From contig NC_092344.1 of the NCBI RefSeq assembly GCF_963676685.1, positions 48,196,830-48,260,829 of the forward strand: DNA of 64,000 nt, written 5' to 3'. Source of the stretch: Mytilus edulis. Taxonomy: Eukaryota > Mollusca > Bivalvia > Mytilida > Mytilidae. Below are positions 10,333-22,546 of this stretch, piece after piece. The notes beneath the pieces are model-generated. The model worked only from the letters and a program-made list of their open reading frames with translations, ran no database searches and was not told where the DNA came from. The position numbers were made by a program, and so were the translations under genes. Every line of letters starts with the position of its first letter. Position 1 is the first letter of the stretch.

Positions 10333-11170
10333 TAACCCCACAGTTTAAATGTCTATCGTAGGAACGTCGTGAACAGTGGTCGTTACAGACAAACGTTCAC
10401 GTAATTTGTCCCAGTCAATGGATGAATTTAATGTGTCAATCAATGGCCACAGCCACACTGTTTTGAATTTCATTCTAGAATGTTCCTTCGTAATTACACG
10501 GCCGACACTCGGCTAACCGAGAGATTGATCGGTTAATCTATATTGAGTATGTGGCTATATCGGCGGTTGGTCTGTTAAACGGGTTGCCTAAAGTCTGTTA
10601 ATCAGTTGTTATCGAGAAACTCATTGCATGTTCAGTATGTTTCATTGTATAACTTATTAAATATACTTTTATCATAAAAAATATTCATGTCTGACAAAAC
10701 AATTCAATGTACTGAATCCAGTGGTGTATTTTTTTTTTCTAACATAAAATATACGGAAACAACACATGAACAATGAACAATTTTAATAGACAATGGAAAT
10801 TGAAAATTGATAAAAATGGTTTCAAAAAGTGTAATATTAAAGTAATATTAATTTCATTCAAGAATGGTCGCATAAATCATGTGGATTCTGTTTAATTCTC
10901 ATGAATGGCACCAACGTGTCATCTACCGTGATTGGTAACCAGTATATAAATCAGAGATAATTAAACGTCGTAATGAAACTAAACAACAGTAAGTAAAATA
11001 TGTTTGGATGCTAAATATAAAGAATAGAGAAAGAATAATGAGAAAATTAAATAAAATGTAGAGAAAAGTGACAATTTAAAGAATACATAAATAAAGAACG
11101 CCCCCAATCTGGACCCTCAAGGTATACACGATAAACTGGATGGAGACGCAGAATATTGAATATTAGATAA

Positions 11171-12614
11171 GGGACCGGTCAAAATTTAACGTCACATAGG
11201 ACCGGTGCAAAAAATAAAAACATTTAATAAAAGTTACAACCCTATCGCTTTATGACTGAAAAAAAAATGATGTCCTATGCCAACTTAGTAATAAAAAAGT
11301 TGGTGTCCTATCCTACTTTTCCAATGTATTGTAAATAAAAGTATACTTAATAGAGGCATTTAACATATGTTGTCTTTATAATATGATCATAAGCAACAGT
11401 TTCATGTTTTATTTTGTTGATTCACATACAATTACAGGCATGGCATTATCATAAATTATACCATGAATATAGCATTGAAAAAAACAAAGACATTGCATAA
11501 TGCAATCAAACCACAAATAGGTGTTTGTTAAACTGAAAAATTAATGAATCTGCATGTATCTTATATAAAATTTTATCAATACCTTTAAATATTAATTATA
11601 AAAACAAGCTCCAGGAGAAACATGAAACTCAATAGCATTTGGTTGAACTCTCTATATATATTTTAACCTGAAGACCCATATGTTGCCTTGTAATGTGTTT
11701 TTTATTAGGAATGGTAATAATTGCTTTAACATTTTCCCACTTACAGAAAATGTACCTGATGTGACCCCCGAATTTTTGCTACTTTGTTGGATGATGTAAT
11801 GTACATGATGTACATGATGTATGTTTGTTGCACTTCACCATATAAGTGAAATTAAATTTTACAGCAAAACAACAAAAAACTAAATGACATTGGATTCAGT
11901 AAACTTGATATATATCTAAGATAGCTGCATAGTTTGATGAAAATCCAAGTTGAATTTAAAAAGTTATAAAAAAAATTAAAGTGTACTATCTCTATTTTGT
12001 TCGAACTGCAAATTCTAGCTTTTTTGACCTAGATTAATTTAATTCTTGAATTTGACAGCAATACAACAAAAAACAAAATGACCTGGGATTTAGTAAGCTT
12101 AATATATATCTAAGATAGCTGCATAGTTTGATGAAAATCCAAGTTGATTTGAAAAAGTTATTAAAAAAATTAAAGTGTACTATCTCTATTTTGTCCGAAT
12201 TGCAAATCCTAGCTTTTTTTACCAAGATTACTTTAATTCTTAAATTTTATAACAATACAACAAAAAACTAAATGAAATGGGATTCAGTAAGCTTGATATG
12301 TATCTAAGATAGCTGCATAGTTTGATGAAAATCCAAGTTGATTTGAAAAAGTTATAAAAAAAATTAAAGATGCCTATCTGAATTTTTATATAATAATTTT
12401 TATTTTTACATATTGTATATTAAACTTGTTATTTTAAGTTTTGTTATAAATGTATTAAAAATTATTTCAAAGTAATCGTTTGAAAAAAAACTTGTGTCCT
12501 ATGGATATTATCTGTGAAAAAAGTGATGTCCCAACAAAAGCGATTCCGGAAAAAAGTATCTGTCCTACTGCACTTTGCACCGGTCCTATGTGTAGATAAA
12601 TTTTGACCGGTCCC
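11171..12614. mobile_element. PIF/Harbinger-like non-autonomous element nested in the CAC-ended element
   Basis: Inverted repeats GGGACCGGTCAAAATTTA and further in CACATAGGACCGGTGCAAA occur at both ends (11171-11210; complement at 12577-12614). The flanks are a 3-bp duplication TAA (11168-11170, 12615-12617), the TWA-type duplication of PIF/Harbinger. There is no transposase frame. The interior holds a triplicated unit of about 195 bp. Confidence 0.65.
11871..12372. repeat. Tandem repeat, about 195-bp unit, 2.6 copies
   Basis: Units starting near 11,871, 12,068 and 12,263 share AAATGACATTGGATTCAGTA-like starts, then GATAGCTGCATAGTTTGATG and GAAAATCCAAGTTGA. They differ by scattered substitutions. 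They lie inside the PIF/Harbinger-like element. Confidence 0.75.
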
Positions 12615-12932
12615 TAAGGACAGTAGAGAGTGATGCATTGCTAAAAAAGAGAGAAAAAATAATAATTGTTTAAGAATACATACATGAAACACCCCTTTTC
12701 ACTATTCAGACCCTCAAAGATGATTATTAAAACAGTTTTGGCATTTATTCCACATCTCCTTATTTTTATATTGATAGTATAAACAACGGTATCTAAATTT
12801 ATATATGTTTGCAGTTTTATTACTGTATATCACTTTATGTTATTTGAGACTGGAGTCCGATAAACATTAGTCAACCGCTGAATCAGATAGCTCAGTTAAT
12901 ATTGCATTTAGTGCAAACAAAACAAAATTTCA

Positions 12933-12960
12933 GGGGTGGTGGGGTGGTGGGGTGGTGGTG
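12933..12960 (+). repeat. G-rich microsatellite (GGGGTGGT)n
   Basis: Four runs of four or more G separated by TGGT lie on the plus strand, a composition able to form a G-quadruplex. It is inside the CAC-ended element. Confidence 0.6.
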
Positions 12961-14130
12961 TTGAAACAGTAACGGATTGCAATCTACTCAAATTGATGAC
13001 AAATGCTAGAAGTTTACAAGTGAACAGCTGCAGTTCTCCTCTGCACTTATGTAGAAAGGAACTAAACGGAATAAATTAATTAAAACGTAAGATAACCAAA
13101 TGTAGCTGCATTCGCTCCCTTCCATTTACTTCTTTAGAATGATTTGTACTAAACAACATATGATTAATTAATAGAAAAAAAGAACCAATTGTGTGATCCT
13201 GACGAATTATACGGTTTAACGTCCAGTGACAAATAGCATGTGCATATGAGAACGACAACACGTTATATGTACCCTGTGTTGTATTAGACGGACACTTTCA
13301 GTCGAATTTTAGAACGTGCTACTTTGAACAGACACAAAAATTAAGGCTGATTAAAAACGTTTATAATAAATTCATGCATATTCCAGCGGCTAATCCATTT
13401 CACGCTATATTGAAGTAACACATCCTTCAATAAAATGCAAAGAAAGTCAAAATAAAAATGCTCTTACTAGAAGGATACTGCTGCACCGTATTGTAATTTT
13501 TTTTTACTCAAGTACATCTCATTCTTGGCCTTAAATGGGAAAATATAAAGATAGCAAAACTATTGTCGTGGCTAAATAACTCTTCACCTACACAATTTTA
13601 ATTGTCCAACCCATTAACAGACTGTATTCCCCTTATTTTCATTAAATCGTGATATTACTCACGTTATATTACAATTATGCAATATTTACTTATGTCAATT
13701 TATTTTTTTAGAACCAAAATACTATTTTGTGTCCTTTAAATTATATCTGAAATTTATTTCGCCTTTTATTAAAAAAATTGCTATGCGTACATGTATAAGC
13801 AATTTATCATATACTTGCGCGACGCCTTTTAGTTTTACTGAAAACTGCGCAGACTATGAAATGTTTTTAAAGGTGAAAATTGTTCTATGATAGATATCAT
13901 TTTGTCAGACACTTTTTTTTTTTTTATTTGATTCTTATAATATACCAAAAATCTGTATATTTAACAAAGTTTAAAATTAAATTGTGCGTTTTACTCTTAA
14001 CAGACGTATAACCAACCCGATTAACAGACCAACCGCCCATGTAGCCGCATACTCAATATATATTAACCGACCGTGCAATCTCTCGGTTAGCTGAGTGTCG
14101 GTCGTGAATTAAAACGTATCATATTACATA

Positions 14131-14225
14131 CTTACAATTTTCAACAGACTTAGTTGCTACTGAGAACAGAAAATGTTAAATGATCTATTATCTAAATGCG
14201 CACCTTCATGTACTTATACATCATA
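14131..14225 (-). promoter_or_regulatory. Exon 1, donor and TATA element of the 9.5 kb peptide gene
   Basis: On the minus strand a TATAAGTA element (complement of 14211-14218) lies about 30 bases before the presumed start. It is followed by exon 1 with ...CTAAGTCTGTTGAAAATT and the donor GTAAGTATG (donor GT at 14134-14135). The same string, with minor changes, occurs at 36.3 and 48.6 kb. Transcription start is inferred, not seen. Confidence 0.55.
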
Positions 14226-16020
14226 TACATAGTGCGTATATCATTTTGGCTTATTTCCGTGAACTTTCTTATTTTTTTTCCTGATAAATACGTGTAACGG
14301 ATAAAAATTGAACGTTATAACGGATTTTATTTTCTAATCTATCTTGTTCAACATTGAACTTGATTAAGCAAGGTCAATTATAGGAAACACGTAGCCGTAT
14401 TATATTTCTTACGAAAAAAAATTGAACTTAAAATTGTTAACACAATTGGTGGCCACCTCTTCGGTCATGAATTTGTATTGTTTTCATAATAGAAATGTTG
14501 ATGATTTTAAACATCTGTCATGATAGTTTTTTTATTGTCGTGATGTTTTTTTGTATAGTGTTCATGCTACGACCATTCTTTTCAAGTTTCCAAAATGAAA
14601 ACAAATACGTAGGGTTGGCCTGATTTTGTTGCCTTCTCTCTGATGTTTAGTATATAATACAAAAGCTTAGGCCATAAACGGGCTTCAGATGACTGCATAT
14701 TTCGTTGTTTTTATTTTTTCATTTAAAGTTGGGTTTTTTCAAATATAGATTGTGAACGCTGTCAATCACTATGAACACGATGATTTATAAAATCTATTGA
14801 AATCGTAAATACAGTTGTTGTTTCTTTCTCATTTAAACGCAATGAAAGCTAACGCTAGATGGGTCTGTTGCAGAGATATCAAAATAAAATATTATGACAT
14901 AAAAATTTGAAAGGGATGTGTCTTTTGTCAATCTAAATGTAACATAAGGATCGTTTGTATGTAATTTGAGTTAATGGACGAAAGTTGAAGCGGACGGGCT
15001 ATTGTAGACCATAATACGTTCCATCTTCAAAGGCCTAAAAAAAATACGTTTTCACAACAATTGGAAGTAGTCATCAAAGCTTTGAATAGCATGTGATCAC
15101 TAGTGTCTATTATTTATGCAACCAGTCTGTTCTAATCTAATCTTATCAGTATTTGCATCAATTTAGCCTATTTGAATAATTGATTGAGGTAGGAAAAGCA
15201 TGAAAGACAATTTATTGCATTTGAACAGATACAAAACAGACCATCAATGGACTGATAGAAAAGGAGGTTTATGTTGTCGATTACTTTCACTCCTAACGCG
15301 TCTTACAGGGATGTTGAATAACTCATGTAATTTTGGTATGTTGATATCACAACACCTTTATCTTGACAAAGACCTACATGTATGGACTTTGCTCATTGTT
15401 GAAGGCCGTATGGTGACCTATAGTTGTAAATTTCAGTGTCAGTTTGTCTCTCGTGGAGAGTTGTCTCATTGGCAATCATACCACATCTTCTTTTTATATG
15501 TATTCCATTCACCAATTTTTCTCGATACATCCTTAAAGACTAGTTGCTTTCAATCCTCAAGTACAGACATTTTCAGCTTGGAAATAAATATTGTTAACAA
15601 AATATTGGGTTATAAGGAGAATGACTAGTGTTCACTATATTCTGCATATGAACATCTAAATGCTCTTTTTAAATATGAACAATTAAATACTTGTCACAAT
15701 AACTATCAACCATTTGCTATTATGAATAACATTGTGGGAATTGTTTTGAATTACGAAATAAATGTTCAACATCCAAAGCTCTGATTCCTTGTCCTGATTT
15801 GATACATTTATGGTTATTTTATGTTTTTAAGGTCTTAAACGTTTGTATTCGGTTTTGATGGTTGGCAGCCTCGAAATTGCCAGTAAAAATGTGGGTTTTT
15901 TTTTCATTCTACATTGAGATGGATACAACTTCAATTACATTTAAGTTCTAAAAAAAAGGTAAACGAAAACCAACAACACATATAGTTTAAAGTTATATTA
16001 TACATACTTTTTTTATTTCT
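14226..16020. repeat. Non-coding block B/P spacer, copy 1
   Basis: Sequence colinear with 36,400-37,950 and 48,700-50,200 (for instance GTGAACGCTGTCAATCACTA, GCTAGATGGGTCTGTTGCAG, CTTGACAAAGACCTA). The conservation between copies reflects duplication; the open frames in it are disrupted between copies and are not called as genes. A 119-bp insertion of repeat family b lies at 15,382-15,500. Confidence 0.55.
15382..15500 (-). repeat. Dispersed repeat family b, truncated insertion
   Basis: Complement of the family b consensus (GGAGAGTTGTCTCATTGGCA, CATACCACATCTTC). The paralogous blocks at 37,320 and 49,600 lack it. The bases ATGTAT flank it on both sides, a plausible target duplication. Confidence 0.6.
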
Positions 16021-16154
16021 AGAAAACATACGAAGCATATTACAGATAAAGAGCATAAAATATAAACAAAAACATCCTGGTTCGAGGAACTACATGCAAG
16101 GGACACAACTACCAAACAGGAAATCACAATTCATATTGACATTTGGCGGGCCAT
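16020..16154 (-). pseudogene. Cysteine-rich peptide pseudogene, P-type, mature region deleted
   Basis: From the ATG at 16154 the frame begins M-A-R-Q-M-S-I and meets TGA at codon 8. The rest of the signal peptide (ISCLVVVSLAC) is recognisable and followed by SSSNQD, after which the sequence jumps to what is 3' untranslated DNA in the paralogues (TTATGCTCTTTATCTGTAAT). The whole cysteine-rich domain is gone. Its exon 1 donor near 20,080 is also changed (GTTACTATG instead of GTAAGTATG), and its intron carries a LINE. It is clearly non-functional. Confidence 0.75.
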
Positions 16155-16317
16155 GTTTCTTGAGGTTTTAATTTAACTGAAAAAGAAACAAATACATAAG
16201 GTTTTTGTATCCGTGGATTGGTAGTATAAAAGGAAAACAATTCACTAACGTGTTTAGTATTGCCATAATAAGATATTTGCCCACTGTATGCAAACATATC
16301 TGCGTTAAACAAAGGAG

Positions 16318-18835
16318 AGAGAATATACAATGGCACTGTTGTAAATGCGAAAGTGTAAATGTGTCATCTTTTACATTTTTCAGCTATGCACTGAACACAT
16401 CAAACTACTATGAACCACTCACACATGATATCTCATTCGAATCTGTGTCATCAAGCATATTTAGTCCACTAAAGACCAGCAGCCCAAGACTAAAAGCACA
16501 ATCCTCAACAACAAATTATTCCAAAAATTGCAATAGCAAGTTATAGTAGAACACAAAGCCATTATATATTTAACTTGAACGATAAAAGGAACCTGAGAAT
16601 TCTAACCGTCAATTGCCGAAGTATAAAAGACAAGACTTCAGAATTTAAAGCAGCCATAAAATACATCAAACCTGACATCATCTGTGGTACAGAATCCTGG
16701 CTCAAAGGAGAAAAAACAGGAAAAACCAGCACAACAGACGCGATCAAATCGAGCGTGGTATTCCCAGATGACTACAATGCCTACAGGAACGACAGGTGAA
16801 CACTTTGAGGGGGAGACTTTATCTTGGTCCATTAAGATATCATATCAGTTGAACAGTCTAGTCTAGTCACAAATTGTGAGATAGAATGGGTAAAAATTCA
16901 CATTAAAGGCAAAAAATGACTGCTTATTGGGTCATGCTATATGACACACAGGAACATGAAATGTCTAGACGAACTAGAAAAATCTTTACAAATGATAGCA
17001 AACTCAAACACCAAAATCATGCTAACTTGAGATTTTAACTGCCCTGATATCAACTGGGAATCAATGTCCGTACCAAATATCTCAAGTGATAAGGAGATAC
17101 AAACCAAACTCATGGAAATAACATCATCAAGGAGAGACAAACAATACAAAGCCATTCTTGAAGTACATCAAATTCAGGAAAACAGACAACATTGGTGTAT
17201 CACCTTTAAAAGACAAGGGGAAATTAGTCAGCGACACCAAAGGAAAGGCAGAAATTTTAATCAAACAATTTAGATCTGTATTCACAATTGACAAATCAAT
17301 ATCAATTCCAAAAACAACAAAATACATATTGGAAGCAATACCCGATCTACTAATAACCACAAAAGGACTGGAAAAACTACTCAAAGATGTAAACCCATCG
17401 AAAACATCTGGACCAGATTGTATCCCAAACAAAATACTAAAAGAATGTGCTACATAAATAGCACCAGGACTAACTGCCATCTTCCAAACATCAATAGACA
17501 CTAGAATACAACCCGAAGACTGGCTAAACAAAAATATGTCGTGTGTATTAAAAAAAGGAGACACACACGCTGCAGAAAACTAATAGACCAGTCTCATTAA
17601 CATCGGTTCCTTGCAAACTATTAGAACATATCATATGCAAGCACATCCTCAAATATCTTGAAAAGTCTTAACTTCACTCAACCATGGATTTCGATCTGTC
17701 TACTCATGTGAAACAAAACTATTAGTCACCTTACATGTCTTCATGAAAGCATTTGACGCCGGACTACAAACTGACATCGCAATCCTGGACTTTTCAAAAG
17801 CCTTTGATACAGTACCACACAACAAATTATTATAAAAAATGGGAGAATACGGAATTCGAGGACAACTAAACAACTGGCTAAATATGTTTCTGACACAGAG
17901 AAAGATGAAAGAAGTAGTAGAGGGAGAACAATTGGAAGAAGTTAAAGTGGACTCATGAGTTCAAACAGTTCTAGGACCATTACTTTTCTTATGTTATATA
18001 AATTACCTCTCGGACACTATCAAATCATCAGTACGGCTGTTCGCCGATGACTGCTAATAATACAGAACCATCAAAACAGAGAAAGGTCACAAACTGCTAC
18101 AAGAAGACCTAGCTAGCCTAGAAGATCGGGCAAATAAATGGGGTATGCGATTTAACGCAAAAAAATGTTACATACTAAGCATAAAGAACAAAAGCCAGAG
18201 ATTCTATACACTCAACGGCCACATACTCCAACAAGTTCAGAGCAACCCATACCTAGGAGTGCAGATATCAGAAGACCTGAAGTGGAGCACGCACATAACA
18301 AACGTTGCTAAAAAGGCAAATTCAACCCTAGGCTTCCTCAGAAGAAATTTACGATACTGCCAACAGGAATGTAAGAAAACTGCTTACATTTCCCTAGTAA
18401 GATCTACAATGGAATATGCAGCAACAGTATGGGGCCACTACAGTATAGCAGACTCAAACAAACTAGAACGAATACAGAGACAAGCAGCACGCTTTATAAC
18501 AGTCCATTACAGAACTAGAGAAGATGGCTGCATAACAAACATGCTTACAAAATTAGAGCTACAGGAACTACAATTGAGACGCACGAGCCAAAAGCTTGTA
18601 TTTTTTGTACAAGGTGGTTGAGGGGTTGGTACCTGCTATTGATCCAGACGACTTCCTCAAATCAGCAAGACCAAGACAAACCATTACAGCTAAAACGTTT
18701 GACAACTATCAAGCCACAAACATAGTTGAAAAACAAGTGAGGAACAATACCAGGTGTTTTGACATTCCTACTAGTAAAACACCGCAACATTCAAACTCAT
18801 TCTTTTCCTTATTGCCGTGATTGTAAATTCTTCTT
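16318..18835 (+). mobile_element. Degraded non-LTR retrotransposon (CR1/Jockey-like LINE)
   Basis: Coding remnants in order: a Cys-containing WHCCKCESVN segment (16,341-16,375) typical of the zinc-finger end before the endonuclease; an APE-type endonuclease start (LRILTVNCRSIKDK, PDIICGTESWL) at 16,575-16,799; reverse-transcriptase blocks SKTSGPDCIPNKILKE (17,397-17,445), LDFSKAFDTVPHNKLL (17,788-17,835), LGPLLF.CYINYLSD (about 17,970-18,018), RLFADD (18,037-18,054); then the thumb (NAKKC, YLGVQISEDLKW) and C-terminal part to about 18,820. Several stops and frameshifts, and a missing stretch between endonuclease and RT, show it is dead. It sits in the intron of the 16.1 kb pseudogene. The 3' end is not clear. 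Confidence 0.85.
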
Positions 18836-19590
18836 TTGAAATAGCAAAGATTTCAACAATGTGATTTTTTAAACGCTGAAATGAAAGTACAGAAATATAG
18901 AAATTCACAATTCTGGAGGCTGTCAACATTATCTAGAGGAAATATTATTTGATAATAAGATTGAAATCTGATATACGTCGAGGTTAAACTTGTACAAAGT
19001 ATGTGTACAGATGTAAACACACGTAAATAAAGGTACCAGTAAAATATTCTGTTTAAAAGTCATTAATTAATTAAGAAAGAAAACAAATACGGGTTTATAC
19101 AATCTAAAACCGAGGTAAACACATCAACTATAAGAGGAAAAGAACTGAACAATAAAAACACTGAACTGTAACAAAACATAAACGCCAACATACATAGAAA
19201 TGAATTATTTAATTACAACTGCCATATTCCTGACTTGCTACATGACATTCAATGAAAAAATGGTGGATTAAACCTGGTATTATGACTAGCCAAACCTTCC
19301 GCTTACTACATTTGTACAAGGCAATGTTAAAAAAAACCACTAAAATGAGAACACTACGTGACAGGACTACACAGTAAGTGCAAACACACGGAAAAACTCA
19401 GCACAGAGAAAGACATAAATAATATAATCGTAAATTATAACACAGAGCTTCAGAATAACAACGAACATCTCCCATGAATTAACGACAACACACGACTGCG
19501 CGTCACCTGAATGGATCAACGCCCCAAAAAGTGACGTATATTTGTGACGTATATATTACCAAAGGTAATCTTGAAATTCATACATGTATA
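18836..19590. repeat. LINE 3' flank and dispersed repeat family a
   Basis: 18,836-19,050 has no recognised content and may be the LINE 3' untranslated part. 19,080-19,320 is a copy of family a (ACAAATACGGGTTTATACAA, CTGCCATATTCCTGACTTGC, GGTGGATTAAACCTGG). 19,320-19,590 shows nothing but two GTGACGTATAT motifs. Confidence 0.45.
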
Positions 19591-19627
19591 TGGAACGAGA
19601 TCCAAAAATTCACAATTATTTTCACTA

Positions 19628-19712
19628 TAGTAGTCCAAATAATTATTATGATTATGACGGTCTTAAAAGGATATTTCAAATTAATGCTGTGACGACGTCA
19701 TAATAATTTGGA
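19628..19712. repeat. Short inverted repeat (hairpin)
   Basis: AGTCCAAATAATTATTATGA and its near complement TCATAATAATTTGGACT enclose about 45 bases. The same place in the paralogous copies (38,910-38,990; 51,190-51,270) has decayed arms, so this copy is the best preserved. Confidence 0.55.
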
Positions 19713-19799
19713 CTTACACAATACTTTATCCATCGAGTATGAAATTAACTCGCGAATACTGACGTAATCTTTAAAAAATACCACCATTTTCAATTAGAT

Positions 19800-22546
19800 C
19801 AAACGAGAAGTCTAAAAAAAGTAAAACTATTTGCAGCATCCGAGATCGCCCTCGCTTTGTGGGAGAAATCTGAAATCATAAATTAACCTTCTTTTTTTTT
19901 TTGGTAAAACATAAAAGACATTTACCACTTGAATTGTTAAGTAATTATTGCCTGTTCCAAACAAATTATTAGACGAAATTAATATTTTTCTAAGGAAGGG
20001 GTATTTTAAAAGAGGGAATTTCCCATGTCTAATCATATAGAATGTCCCTTGGTAAAAGGCTATTAGATTACATAGTAACAAGTTCCGATAGACTAAGTTG
20101 TCACTCAGAACAGCAAAAGTTAAATATGGTTTTATTTAAATGCGCATTTAAATGTATTTTATATATGATAGTGCGTAAATAATATTGGCTCAGTCATTTT
20201 CTGCGAACCTTGAACTTTATACTTCTACGATTTATAATTCGTTTTGATTTTGTACATTGAAATGTATAGGAATATGCAATATATAACGGTTTCTGTTTTC
20301 TTATGTACCTTAGCTTGTTATATAGCAAAGAAAATTATAGTAAATATCGAGTCACTGGCTATGTCCTGAACTAAATTATTATTTTAAAAGTTAGTAACAA
20401 GGTTCAAGGTCAACTTCACGATTAGCAGTTAACACAGTTTCTTTCATACAAATGTTGATAAACATTTTGTAAATTAAAGTTTAAGATTGTCCCCATACTA
20501 TCAAACCATACGTAACTGGATTGGCGAGAGGGCATACACTGGACAGTACATTTATTATTTAAAATATTTGTACATACAATGTCATATCTTTTTCAAGCAT
20601 TTGCAACAGTTTCACTTTGTAAGCTTCGGTTCAAATATTAAACATGAATGTATACATACGCATACATGTGTTGGTTTATTTATCGACAATATCGTTATAA
20701 GCACTAACATAGTATTGCATATTTCTTGTCATGAACATTCGTAAGTTATCTATATGTTTCTGCCGTTAGAATACCCCTCTTTGACCCAATGCAATACAAT
20801 ACAATATTTTACTCTCATATTCATGTACATAGGTAGAGAGAGAGAGAGAGTGAAATATACATACAGGAAAGTTTATCTATTTACAAACATTTATAGATTA
20901 GATTTAGATACAGTGGTTTCAAAATAATATACATGTTATCCAGAAGGACCCACATGTTTGTTTACACACTAATGAACTTGCATGATCTGTTAATCTCTGA
21001 CTTTAAAAAAAATTCAATCAGTTTGCAAAACTTGTGTGAACTTGAGCAAGCCATTTAATATTTTTTGAGGTATACTTTTCTACTGTCGTTAAAAATGGAC
21101 AAAGTAGACAATGAAATTCGTCTGCCATGCTACCAAGATCGACATCTCCCCGTTTCTATCGTGAGTATGTGGTTTATGGTTCAATATTTACATTAAATAG
21201 ATTTGTAATACTTTCGCGATCTTCCAAGATCTCAAAATACATTTCAAAATGTAATTCTAACTTAATAGTTCTGTAATTAACTACGTTAACTTTGTAGACT
21301 CTTGTAATTGAGTATTCCAGTACTGTTTGAATTGGTCTTGTAATCGCAGCTGTAGTACATTTGTCAACCATTTATCGTTACCAAAACATTTAGCAATCCA
21401 AATATTTGAAAATCTACATTCATCCAATATATTGCAAACCTTACTTACAAAAGATGTTCATACATTATTAACAGTAAAGAGAGTTTTCAGTAGTTGATAT
21501 GCGATAGAAGATTACGTAGTCTCTTTATCAGATACAATTTTACACCAATAGGATACTACTAGTATCTTGAATTTCATATATGTCCAAAGGATATCATGCA
21601 AAAACAAAAACAAAATATAATATGATTGATTTTTATTCACAAAATGAAAGTCTTGCTCAAATTACTAGGAGGATCTGAACCACAATTTACTACTAAGGTT
21701 TCCGACGAATAGCTACAACAATGCGTTTAAAATGAGTAAGACGAACTCCTTATTTCGTAACTGTAGTAATGAAATGAAAGACATGTTATCAAGTCTTTAA
21801 AAAAAGAATTACAAGTGAAAGTGCCAATATAATTAAAACCCGAAATAACCATATCTTGATGTATGACATAAGATAATAAATCATTCATATTGCAGGCTGT
21901 TTATGAGTAGCTTACACATACAAATATGTATGACGGACTTTAAAACGCAACATACATTTTGTTCATTTTTTTTAAAACCAAATCATGATTGATCCTCAAA
22001 TAACTACTATTCAGGCTTACCCTATGTCTCTTAAATAAAGGCAACAATTAGCAGATGTCTCTTAAATAAAGGCAACAGTAGTAGACCGCCATTCGAAATT
22101 CATAAATAGATTGAGAGAAAAAACAAATCCGGGTTACCAACTAAGACTGAGGGAAACACATCAAATATAATAGGACAACATCAACACACAGAAACGAACT
22201 ATTATATGAAAATGACTTGGCACATAACATTTTAAGAAAAAAATGGTGGGTTAAACCTGGTTTCGTGGTTAGCCAAACCTCCCGCTTTTATTGCAATGTT
22301 AAATATAACATTAAATTTTAAAATGGTTTGAAAAAAATCAATATTTTACTTACCTGCGTGTATTGAACATACCGAAATATAAACGTCGCACGAGTTTCTA
22401 AACGCGACATTTCAAACCTTTACCTAACTTTTAATGTTGTTTTCTTCGTGATACTATTCTTTCAATCTATAGTCACCCTTAAATCAGTTTAAAAATGTTG
22501 CATTGCCATGATTTCCGAGAATGACCTCGTCAGACAATTGCAGACA
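19800..22546. repeat. Duplicated block C (copy 1)
   Basis: Near-identical to 51,370-54,115, and to 39,520-40,350 for its first part. It includes the P-type exon 1 region (20,080-20,100), a GA microsatellite (20,834-20,851) and a LINE C-terminal remnant (21,085-21,440). Similarity to the second copy stops abruptly after GAATGACCTCGTCAG...GCAGACAG at about 22,546. Confidence 0.7.
21085..21440 (-). pseudogene. LINE C-terminal remnant, copy 1
   Basis: Minus-strand coding remnants align with the copy at 52,640-52,995: LRLQDQF.QYWN, NYRTIK, EMYFEILEDRESITNLF, then, in another frame, a TIETGR-type motif and a DDFH..L.C-type motif. This order is typical of the C-terminal region of molluscan LINE proteins. 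Small indels break the frame; it is a relic duplicated with block C. Confidence 0.5.

Larger units (their letters stand above)
10497..14106. mobile_element. CAC-ended DNA transposon (Transib-like), 3.6 kb, in the intron of the 9.5 kb gene
   Basis: Terminal inverted repeats of about 90 bp, roughly 85% alike, begin CACGGCCGACACTC (left, 10497) and CACGACCGACACTC (right end complement, 14106). The flanks are an exact 5-bp duplication AATTA (10492-10496, 14107-14111). The paralogous intron at 36,276 has the uninterrupted site CTTCGTAATAAAAACG. A 5-bp duplication with CAC termini is characteristic of the Transib/RAG group, but no transposase frame is visible, so the assignment rests on the ends only. 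It contains a nested element (11171-12614). Confidence 0.7.

Noticed and set aside
15200..15628. 142-codon plus-strand frame
   Set aside because: It runs through a truncated family b repeat and duplicated spacer; the paralogous spacers do not keep it.
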